From: JBDSGC01 sp046594105
GTDB taxonomy: Bacteria; Acidobacteriota; Thermoanaerobaculia; Gp7-AA8
Direction of reading: 5' to 3'
Length of the DNA stretch: 34,150 bases
NCBI GenBank assembly: GCA_046594105.1
Contig: JBKJQB010000114.1
Span: 1-34,150, forward strand
Part shown: piece by piece, positions 26,055-31,991 of the stretch
Numbering within the stretch: the stretch's first letter is position 1
Layout of the letters: each line of letters begins with the position of its first letter
Notes under the pieces: generated by a model
What the model was told of the DNA's origin: nothing
The model's database searches: none
Seen by the model: only the letters and a program-made list of their open reading frames with translations
Program-made: the position numbers and the translations under genes

Positions 26055-26156
26055 GGCTTTCTCCTTGGGGCGAATGATACGAGCAATTGAAATCGAGGGG
26101 AGTCCCTGCTCAGTCCTCCGGGACGCACCGCCAGCTCCGGAACTGGTTATGGGTCT

Positions 26157-27041
26157 CTAATCCCTGAGGACGACGGGGTCTCCCGCCTCACCGGTTCGAA
26201 GCCGCACCGCGTTCCGATCGGCTCGGGCTTCCTCCGCCGTTGCATAGCTTCCAATGAGGACGCGGAAGCAGCGGCGTTCACCTAGGCGGATGGGCATCGC
26301 GCGAAGCTGGGGAAAAAGACCGCGATATCGGTTCACGGTGCTCTCCTGGCAGGCGATGGCGATCTGCAATGCGTAGAGGCCGCGCGCGCGCTGGCCTTTC
26401 CCTGGTTCCGGCGACGGCTTGATGAGGGTTCGCGAGGGCTCGGTCGATGCTCCCCGGTTCTGCGGTGAGACTGAGGCAGGAGGAGCTGCTGGGGGAGCCG
26501 GTTGCGGGCGCGCCGCAGGCGGAAGGGGTTCCAATGACGGGTTCTCGAGCTCCCTTCGCGCAGAAGGAATGGACGCAGCGGTCGCTGATGGGGCGGAAGT
26601 ACGCTGCCCCGCGGGAGGGACGCGAGCGACAAAGCCGAGTGGACGCGCCAGCTTTTCGAAGACTGCGCCGTCCGCTCCGAGGTTCAGGGTGGCGAACGTG
26701 GGGGCCACTCGTTCCGCTTCGATCATTCTCGCAACCGCGTTGACCGCTCCGGGACGGTCGCCGATGCGCGAGGAAGCGAGAGCGATATAAACGTAGGCGC
26801 GCTCGAACAAAGCGACGTCATCAAGGGTTCCGAAGGCGGCAATTCGAAGCAGCGGCAACGCCTCGCGATCGTTCCCGTGTGCGTACAGTTCGCGTCCACG
26901 GTCGAGCAAGGACCGGTAGAAATTCAGAGACTCCGACGCGCTGGCACTGCGCGAACATAGCCCCACCGTCCCCATCGCCAGAAAGAGCGCGAAGAGATGG
27001 AATCGGAGACGCGCGTTGCGTTTGTGAAGGGTCACAGACAT
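26157..27041 (-). CDS. Exported protein with N-terminal helical repeats and C-terminal SPOR domain
   Basis: 294 residues with a signal peptide (hydrophobic 14-28, ending SASA). Residues about 38-130 are helical and TPR-like (RSLLDRGRELYAHGNDREALPLLRIAAFG). A Pro/Ala/Ser-rich linker covers about 145-215. The C-terminal ~75 residues fit a SPOR domain: YALQIAIACQESTVNRYR, then CFRVLIGSYATAEEARADRNAV. SPOR domains bind peptidoglycan glycan strands lacking stem peptides, usually at division sites, so a cell-wall role in the periplasm is likely. There is no Shine-Dalgarno sequence before the ATG at 27041. The two Cys (IACQES and RRCFRV) could form a disulfide. Confidence 0.82.
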   Translation of the reverse strand: MSVTLHKRNARLRFHLFALFLAMGTVGLCSRSASASESLNFYRSLLDRGRELYAHGNDREALPLLRIAAFGTLDDVALFERAYVYIALASSRIGDRPGAVNAVARMIEAERVAPTFATLNLGADGAVFEKLARPLGFVARVPPAGQRTSAPSATAASIPSARRELENPSLEPLPPAARPQPAPPAAPPASVSPQNRGASTEPSRTLIKPSPEPGKGQRARGLYALQIAIACQESTVNRYRGLFPQLRAMPIRLGERRCFRVLIGSYATAEEARADRNAVRLRTGEAGDPVVLRD

Positions 27042-27399
27042 GGCGCGGAACGCTCAGGCTTACGGCTTTAATTGCCTGTTTCCACGTTCGGCGCCTCAAG
27101 ACGAAAGGTTGATCAGTTCGCGGCGGATGGGCTTCTGTGGAGTGTTGCGCTCGTCTCTCCGCTCGACATGGGATCGATCCCTGCGGTGCGGCGGCCTGGC
27201 AGGCGAGCTCCAGCGTACGATGGTCATGTGCAGGAGCTCATGTCGGCGGAGTGCTTGCTGTCTTCGGAGCGCACCTTCGTCACGCCCACGCATCGGTTCA
27301 TCGCGCTGTTTCCCAGCTTCTAATAAACCTCAGTCGCGATGCTGGGGAAATGGCTGCCTTTCGCAACGTTCGCTTCGCTCAGAACCACGGAGCGCAGGC
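27042..27399. other. 358-nt divergent intergenic region (SPOR gene / GluQ-RS)
   Basis: The frame of GluQ-RS is open across it, but the translation is Arg/Ser/Cys-rich and lacks homology-like features, so it is treated as non-coding. It holds a possible 31-codon ORF (27228-27323) and an imperfect hairpin (TTTCCCAGC ... GCTGGGGAAA, about 27309-27347). No tRNA is seen. Confidence 0.5.
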
Positions 27400-28290
27400 G
27401 TGATCGGGAGATTCGCCCCCTCACCCACCGGGTCTCTGCACCCCGGTAGCCTTGTGGCTGCGCTGGGATCCTGGCTGTTTGCCAGGCGCGCGGGCGGTCA
27501 GTGGATCGTCAGGATCGAGGATCTCGACCCGCCCAGAATTGTGCCTGGATCCGCCGATGAGATTCTGGCGACGCTTCGACGTTACGGACTGGAATGGGAT
27601 GGACCGGTGATGAAGCAGTCGGACCGCTCCGCTGCCTATGCACGCGCGTTGGAACGGCTTCGGGAACAATCAGTGGTCTACGACTGCGGCTGCACGCGCG
27701 CGGATCTGCAGCGAGCGGCTTCGGCTCCCATCGGACGGGAGGCGGTGTATCCCGGAACCTGCCGCAAGGGGATCCCCGCCGGCCGGCCGGCCAGGGCTAT
27801 CCGCTTCCGCGTGCCCTCCTCGGAGATCACCTTCGACGACCTGGTGCTCGGCCGCGTGAACGAAAACCTCCCGGATCGCGGCGATTTTGTGGTGAAACGG
27901 GCCGATGGCGTATTCGCCTATCAGCTCGCGGTGGTGGTGGATGATGCCGAACAGGGCGTGACACAGATCATCCGCGGAAACGATCTTCTGGCCTCGACGG
28001 GATGGCAGATCGCATTGCAGCGCGCGCTGGGAGTGGCCACACCGGAGTACGGCCACCTGCCTCTGGTGGTGAGCGCCGACGGCTCCAAATTCGCCAAGCG
28101 CGACGGAGCGCTGCGCCTGGAGACGCTCGACCATGCGACGGTCACGGCCACCCTGGTGCAGGCGCTGGCGATCCTCGGCGTCCCCGAGGTTCAGCGCTCC
28201 GATCCAGCAAAGATGTTGCGTGACGCCCTGGAGCGATTCGAGCCTGCGCGGGTTCCGAATGGCATCGTTCAGTGGAGAGAAGTCTCGTGA
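27400..28290 (+). CDS. gluQ: Glutamyl-Q tRNA(Asp) synthetase
   Basis: A class I aminoacyl-tRNA-synthetase paralog that attaches glutamate to the queuosine base of tRNA(Asp). 296 residues from GTG 27400, with GGAG (27389-27392) 7 nt upstream. The open frame reaches 27040, but the catalytic domain begins exactly here with IGRFAPSPTGSLHPGSL, the HIGH-type motif. All four zinc ligands known from E. coli YadB are present: C96, C98, Y117 and C121. The KMSKS-equivalent loop is GSKFAKRDGA (229-236). There is no anticodon-binding domain, which separates it from GltX (about 470 residues). No queuosine genes are adjacent. An alternative would be a truncated GltX, but the zinc pattern argues for GluQ-RS. 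Confidence 0.95.
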   Translation: MIGRFAPSPTGSLHPGSLVAALGSWLFARRAGGQWIVRIEDLDPPRIVPGSADEILATLRRYGLEWDGPVMKQSDRSAAYARALERLREQSVVYDCGCTRADLQRAASAPIGREAVYPGTCRKGIPAGRPARAIRFRVPSSEITFDDLVLGRVNENLPDRGDFVVKRADGVFAYQLAVVVDDAEQGVTQIIRGNDLLASTGWQIALQRALGVATPEYGHLPLVVSADGSKFAKRDGALRLETLDHATVTATLVQALAILGVPEVQRSDPAKMLRDALERFEPARVPNGIVQWREVS

Positions 28291-28462
28291 CCCCTCACCC
28301 GCACTCCGCTTCGCTCCGTGTCTCCCTCTTCATGACCACACACGGTTGGAACCGACGGATGGGTCCGCTGGTGTTCGGCGTTTCGGCGCAGAAACCGGGA
28401 TAACGCCATGAGAATGAACGCCGATTGGACTTCGGGCGCGGTTCCTGCGAGAAGAGAAAGGA

Positions 28463-28480
28463 GAAGCCCTCCGGGGCTTC
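28463..28480 (+). terminator. Small hairpin between gluQ and the SWIB gene
   Basis: The 7-bp stem GAAGCCC / GGGCTTC with loop TCCG. It lies 172 nt after the gluQ stop with no T-run, so it is a weak terminator candidate. Confidence 0.4.
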
Positions 28481-28519
28481 AGGTGGGAATCTGTCGTGCG
28501 TCCGGGTTACTCTGTCGAA

Positions 28520-28548
28520 TTGACGCCGGGGGAACGCTGGCGCACAAT
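28520..28548 (+). promoter_or_regulatory. Sigma-70-type promoter of the SWIB gene
   Basis: TTGACG (28520-28525) and CACAAT (28543-28548) are separated by exactly 17 nt. Transcription would start near 28555, after the upstream in-frame start at 28496. This supports translation from ATG 28580. Confidence 0.7.
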
Positions 28549-28579
28549 CCCGCGAAAAACTGACGAGAGGACATCACGT

Positions 28580-28870
28580 ATGGCAACTGCAAAAAAGGCA
28601 GCATCTGGATCCACAGGCGGCGGCAAAGGTCTGAAGGCTGAAGTTCAACCGAGCGCCGATCTTTCTGCGATCGTCGGCAGCACGCCGATCCCGCGCAGCG
28701 AGGTCACCAAGAAGGTTTGGGACTACATCAAGAAGAACGGCCTGCAGGATCAGACGAACAAGCGGATGATCAATGCAGACGACAACCTGAAGAAGATCTT
28801 CGGCGGCAAGAAGCAGGTCTCGATGTTCGAGATGACCGCCCTGGTCAACAAGCACCTCGGCAAGATCTAG
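28580..28870 (+). CDS. SWIB/MDM2 domain protein
   Basis: A 96-residue protein from ATG 28580, with GAGAGG (28565-28570) 9 nt upstream and the promoter at 28520-28548. An N-terminal Lys/Gly/Ser-rich tail (1-25) is followed by a complete SWIB domain (about 28-95): LSAIVGSTPIPRSEVTKKVWDYI, then LQDQTNKRMINADDNLKKIFGGKKQVSMFEMTALVNKHL. In eukaryotes SWIB is a protein-interaction module of SWI/SNF chromatin remodellers. Bacterial versions, known from chlamydiae and several other phyla, are small and sometimes fused to topoisomerase. A nucleoid or DNA-topology role is suspected but unproven. The basic tail fits DNA association. The gene is monocistronic. Confidence 0.93.
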   Translation: MATAKKAASGSTGGGKGLKAEVQPSADLSAIVGSTPIPRSEVTKKVWDYIKKNGLQDQTNKRMINADDNLKKIFGGKKQVSMFEMTALVNKHLGKI

Positions 28871-28878
28871 TTTGTCGG

Positions 28879-28912
28879 TGCGGATGCGCGGCGATCCCGC
28901 CGCGCATCCGCA
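28879..28912 (+). terminator. Perfect 15-bp hairpin after the SWIB gene
   Basis: TGCGGATGCGCGGCG pairs fully with CGCCGCGCATCCGCA around loop ATCC, 8 nt after the stop. There is no T-run, but a stem of this strength should end or stabilise the transcript. Confidence 0.75.
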
Positions 28913-28999
28913 TGATCCGGATCCTTCCCGCGGTGATCTCCGTGTGGCCATCGCCTCGCGGTGAAGCGGCCGTGAACCAGCCAGCCCCTGCCGAACCTG

Positions 29000-29407
29000 T
29001 CACCGCAGCCCGGTGTCGATGGATACGTCGAGCACAGTCACCGTGTTCGCCCGGATCTCGATGGTCTTCGGCAGGTCCGCGGTCCGATCGATCCCCGCTC
29101 CGCGAAGATCGATGACGTAGCGCGCCGGAACGAGATCGATCAGATACAGGCCCTGCGAATCGATATCGACCACGAAGAGAGTCTTCGTCCGATTGGCATC
29201 GAGCACCAGGATCTTGCGCAAGAGGTATGCCCCGGGAGGCGTAGGGCAGGGATTCCCCGGTTGCTGGACCGGACAGTTCGGACCGATCTTCACCAGGCCG
29301 GAAAGCCGGCCATGCGGCTTCGAGCTCGGATCCTCAGGACTGGTCGGACTGTGGCAGGACGCCGCGGCCATCAGGAGCAGAACGGCGAATCGCGGCAGGG
29401 AACGCAT
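29000..29407 (-). CDS. Lipoprotein with a carboxypeptidase-regulatory-like beta-sandwich
   Basis: 135 residues from ATG 29407, which gives MRSLPRFAVLLLMAAASC with lipobox AASC (Cys18). The frame opens at 29458, but TAAAAT 7 nt before 29407 and the lipoprotein signal fix the start. After a Ser/Pro linker, GRLSGLVKIGPNCP...NPCPTPPGAYLLRKILVLDA begins an Ig-like CarboxypepD_reg domain: a GPxCPV..PxNPCP loop with two Cys, strands TLFVVDIDSQGLYLIDLVPARYVIDL, and the typical end TVTVLDVSIDTGLR. Such domains are small envelope adhesion or scaffold modules; specific function is unknown. No enzyme motifs are present. Confidence 0.82.
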   Translation of the reverse strand: MRSLPRFAVLLLMAAASCHSPTSPEDPSSKPHGRLSGLVKIGPNCPVQQPGNPCPTPPGAYLLRKILVLDANRTKTLFVVDIDSQGLYLIDLVPARYVIDLRGAGIDRTADLPKTIEIRANTVTVLDVSIDTGLR

Positions 29408-29414
29408 GACGCCT

Positions 29415-29420
29415 ATTTTA
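29415..29420 (-). promoter_or_regulatory. Putative -10 box of a leaderless promoter (lipoprotein)
   Basis: On the minus strand TAAAAT ends 7 nt before ATG 29407; no Shine-Dalgarno sequence is present. It is the best match to TATAAT among the boxes of this type in the window. Confidence 0.6.
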
Positions 29421-29461
29421 GCCGCTGTTGGCTGAAACGACGGATCTCCCGTTGCCATCGG

Positions 29462-29974
29462 TCACTCGATGGAGATCCACAGCGGAAGGCCGTGCGCGGC
29501 GCTCTGCCTGGCCGCGAGCATCAGCTGCAGATAGGTCTGCACGTCGAGATCCTGATCGAACAGCGCGTCGTCTTCGAGGTAGTGCGCGGAGAGCTGCATC
29601 ATCTCCACATCGTCCGTCGGAAGTGCGGCCGCGGTGGCGAACTGCCGCAGCTCGTCCAGCAGGTGTTCGAGGCTCCCGATTTCCAGCGGGTCGGCCGCGT
29701 TGGGAATGAGCAGATGCTGGACCACGTCGAGAGGCAGCGGGAGATACACGGATTGATAGGCGTCGATCGACGTCAGATGCGGCGCAGAGGGGATGGACTG
29801 CGCCACGCGGGCCTGAAGCCGGGACCAGCCGACAGGCTCGACACCGTCCGATCGATACACCTCGTGGGCGTGGAACGAGAGCTCAGGAAAGCGAGCGCGG
29901 AGCTCCGTCTCGATGCCCAGGGCCAGTTCGGGCGCAAAAACATCTGCGGGCGTTCCGGCGATGAAAACGAGCAC
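29462..29974 (-). CDS. Hypothetical protein
   Basis: A 170-residue protein that I do not recognise. It starts at GTG 29974 with no Shine-Dalgarno sequence; TACTCT lies 8 nt upstream. Composition is clearly coding (acidic, mixed residues, G/C-rich third positions). It begins with a beta strand, MLVFIAGTPADVF, and contains HAHEVYRSDGVEPVGWSRLQARVAQSI, a YLPLPLDVVQHLLIPNAADPLEIGSLEHLLDEL segment and a helical acidic C-terminal part (ALFDQDLDVQTYLQLMLAARQSAAHG). There is no signal peptide, membrane segment or known motif. It may be cytoplasmic. It follows the thioredoxin-reductase-like gene by 49 nt on the same strand, so co-transcription is possible. Confidence 0.75.
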   Translation of the reverse strand: MLVFIAGTPADVFAPELALGIETELRARFPELSFHAHEVYRSDGVEPVGWSRLQARVAQSIPSAPHLTSIDAYQSVYLPLPLDVVQHLLIPNAADPLEIGSLEHLLDELRQFATAAALPTDDVEMMQLSAHYLEDDALFDQDLDVQTYLQLMLAARQSAAHGLPLWISIE

Positions 29975-29982
29975 GGCGCGAG

Positions 29983-29988
29983 AGAGTA
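29983..29988 (-). promoter_or_regulatory. Putative -10 box (hypothetical protein gene)
   Basis: On the minus strand TACTCT ends 8 nt before GTG 29974, which lacks a Shine-Dalgarno sequence. Confidence 0.35.
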
Positions 29989-30023
29989 CACCGTTTGCCG
30001 CTGACGGTGCTGGACCGGTTCGG

Positions 30024-30938
30024 TCAGACCAGATGCGAGGGGGGAAGGAGCGATTTGTTCAAGGCGATGGCGGCGATGGCGCCGTCGGCCGCCGAGGTGA
30101 TTGCCAGCTGCGACCCGGCGACGAGATCACCCACGGCGTAGACCCCTTCGACCGACGTTTGCTTGTGATCATCCACCACGATGTTCGGATGCTCGGAGTC
30201 GACCTTACAGCCGACCTCCTCGGCCAGGATGCAGGCGCGCTCCACCCCGATGGTGAAGAACAGCGCCTCCACCGCGACGTGCTCCCCGGTCGACAGGACC
30301 GCCGCGTCGACCATGGCTTCCCTGCCGGTCAGGGAGAGGATTTTCTCTTCCTGCACCTTGATCCCCTCGGCCAGGAGCTTGCTCTGGTGTTCCGGCGTCC
30401 ACCCTCGCTCGTGGCCGTCGGTGAAGACGGTGATTTTCGAGGTCCATTGCAGCAGCTTGAGGGAGAGACCGACAGCTTTGACACCCCACCCGATCACGCC
30501 GACCACCCGGTCGCGAACTTCGTAGCCATCGCAGTCCGCGCAATGAAAGAGGCTGCCGCCGTAGTAGCGCTCCACGTCCGGTATGTCGGGCAGAATGTCG
30601 CGCACTCCGTAGGCCAGCACCACGCGCCGGGCGCGCATCACGCCGGTGTCGGTAGTGACCTCGAAGATGTCGCCGACGCGCTCCACCTTGGAGGCGGTGC
30701 ATTCAAAGAGCTCCGCGCCCGCTGCCTCCGCCTCATCACGGCCGCGACGCAACAGCTCGCCCGGCGGGATGTTGTGCTGGCCGATGAATCCGTGAATGGC
30801 GCGCGATGCATAGTTGCGCGGCCTGCCGTTGTGAATGAGCAGAACCCGGCGCTGGTAACGCCCGAGGAAAATGGCGCAGGTCAGTCCGGCGGGGCCCCCG
30901 CCGATGATGATGCAGTCGTAGGTGGAGTCGCTTGGCAC
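30024..30938 (-). CDS. Thioredoxin-reductase-like NAD(P)/FAD-dependent oxidoreductase
   Basis: 304 residues from GTG 30938, with GAGGA 5 nt upstream. The open frame continues to 31091, but that part overlaps the CAP gene out of frame. FAD-binding YDCIIIGGGPAGLTCAIFLGRY (7-28), NAD(P)-binding VVGVIGWGVKAVGLSLKLL and the closing FAD motif GVYAVGDLVAGSQLAITSAADGAIAA give the two-domain TrxR layout and length. The redox pair is C133-A-D-C136 instead of the common CATC. Members of this branch reduce thioredoxin-like or small disulfide substrates, or act without a known partner. There is no trxA in the window. Cytoplasmic. It lies 44 nt downstream of the CAP gene on the same strand. Confidence 0.93.
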   Translation of the reverse strand: MPSDSTYDCIIIGGGPAGLTCAIFLGRYQRRVLLIHNGRPRNYASRAIHGFIGQHNIPPGELLRRGRDEAEAAGAELFECTASKVERVGDIFEVTTDTGVMRARRVVLAYGVRDILPDIPDVERYYGGSLFHCADCDGYEVRDRVVGVIGWGVKAVGLSLKLLQWTSKITVFTDGHERGWTPEHQSKLLAEGIKVQEEKILSLTGREAMVDAAVLSTGEHVAVEALFFTIGVERACILAEEVGCKVDSEHPNIVVDDHKQTSVEGVYAVGDLVAGSQLAITSAADGAIAAIALNKSLLPPSHLV

Positions 30939-30982
30939 TGGTGTCCTCGTGGTGCAGAAATGTCGCCAGAGCGGCGAGGATG

Positions 30983-31978
30983 TCAGCGGCTGCCGACCGA
31001 AGGGGCTGGCAGGGCTCCAACCAGCGCCTCCACGCGGATGGAGATGTTGCTCGCCGGAACAGTGAGATGGGCGCCGCTGGGATGCAGCCACACCACCACG
31101 GTGTAAACGCCGGGACCCTCATCGAGTGGAACGGCGAAACTGAACGATCCGTCGTCCGCCACGAAGAAGTCTCCGGTCCGGCCGTCGGTGTACTCGTCGC
31201 GGATCTCCTCGATCCCGCCGTCACTTCGCCGCCGAAACCGCTGCTTGAGGCGGGGACGGTAGTCGCGGCGGGGTGGAGGCAGGCTGTAGCTGTCGATGCT
31301 GTTCGCGGCGGCGACGGACAGGGGGCGCGGGAGGGGGTCGCGATGCACGGTGATCGCTTCCACGGGATATCCACCGGCCGGCTTTCCGCTGATGAGCACT
31401 CGCTCCCCGATGCTGGCGCTTCGAGGAATGGCGCGGGTCCACTGAACGTAGCGGCGAATGAATGCTTCCACGATGCGGAACTCGCCTCGCTCCCACGCCA
31501 GACCGACCCCCACATGCGTGGCGTAAGGGTCGAGGATGGCGCGGCGATGGCCGGCATGGGGGCCCGCCTCACTCATCATCGATTCCTCGGAACGGCGCAT
31601 CATGTCGAAGAGCGTTCGGTCGCTGAAGTGGTAGTTCGCCGACCATGCTGCAGCGTTCTCGCTGATCCCATCGTTGCCGCCGGCGAAGGAATAGCGCATG
31701 TAGGGAGCTTCGCCGTCGATGCCGAAGTGCCCCATGGTTCGATTGCGGATCTGGTCCCTGCAGTAGGCATCCGCGATCGTTGACGTCGCCGGATCGAGCT
31801 CCACCGGTCGAAGGCCGAAGCGGCTGCGATCGCGATTGATCAGCCGAAGGAGCTGGGACCGCAACGTGGTCCTGGTCTCGTCGAGCACGCTTTGGCCGTG
31901 CGCCAGTGGCGCGCCGAAGAGCGTGACGATGAAGCTGATGAGCAGCAGCTTTCTCATGAGAACGATGCGAAAACGCAT
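30983..31978 (-). CDS. Secreted CAP (SCP/PR1) domain protein with C-terminal beta domain
   Basis: 331 residues from ATG 31978, or 324 from the in-frame ATG 31957; both give a signal peptide ending APLAHGQ. No Shine-Dalgarno sequence is present, and TAAACT lies 10 nt before 31978, overlapping the kinase stop. The CAP domain covers about 35-175: LLRLINRDRSRFGLRPVELDP, NRTMGHFGIDGEAPYMRYSFA, GISENAA and AGHRRAILDPYATHVGVGLAW, with the His and Glu residues usual for the family's cavity. The second half has a linker rich in Pro and Arg and a beta-sandwich end (SFSFAVPLDEGPGVYTVVVWL, then ISIRVEAL). Bacterial CAP proteins are exported with mostly unknown roles. Position directly after the kinase gene suggests co-transcription. 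Confidence 0.87.
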   Translation of the reverse strand: MRFRIVLMRKLLLISFIVTLFGAPLAHGQSVLDETRTTLRSQLLRLINRDRSRFGLRPVELDPATSTIADAYCRDQIRNRTMGHFGIDGEAPYMRYSFAGGNDGISENAAAWSANYHFSDRTLFDMMRRSEESMMSEAGPHAGHRRAILDPYATHVGVGLAWERGEFRIVEAFIRRYVQWTRAIPRSASIGERVLISGKPAGGYPVEAITVHRDPLPRPLSVAAANSIDSYSLPPPRRDYRPRLKQRFRRRSDGGIEEIRDEYTDGRTGDFFVADDGSFSFAVPLDEGPGVYTVVVWLHPSGAHLTVPASNISIRVEALVGALPAPSVGSR

Positions 31979-31991
31979 GCGGGGGCGCAGT

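Noticed and set aside
27040..27399. N-terminal extension of GluQ-RS
   Set aside because: The synthetase domain starts at GTG 27400 with a ribosome-binding site; the extension is Arg/Ser/Cys-rich and unlike any synthetase.
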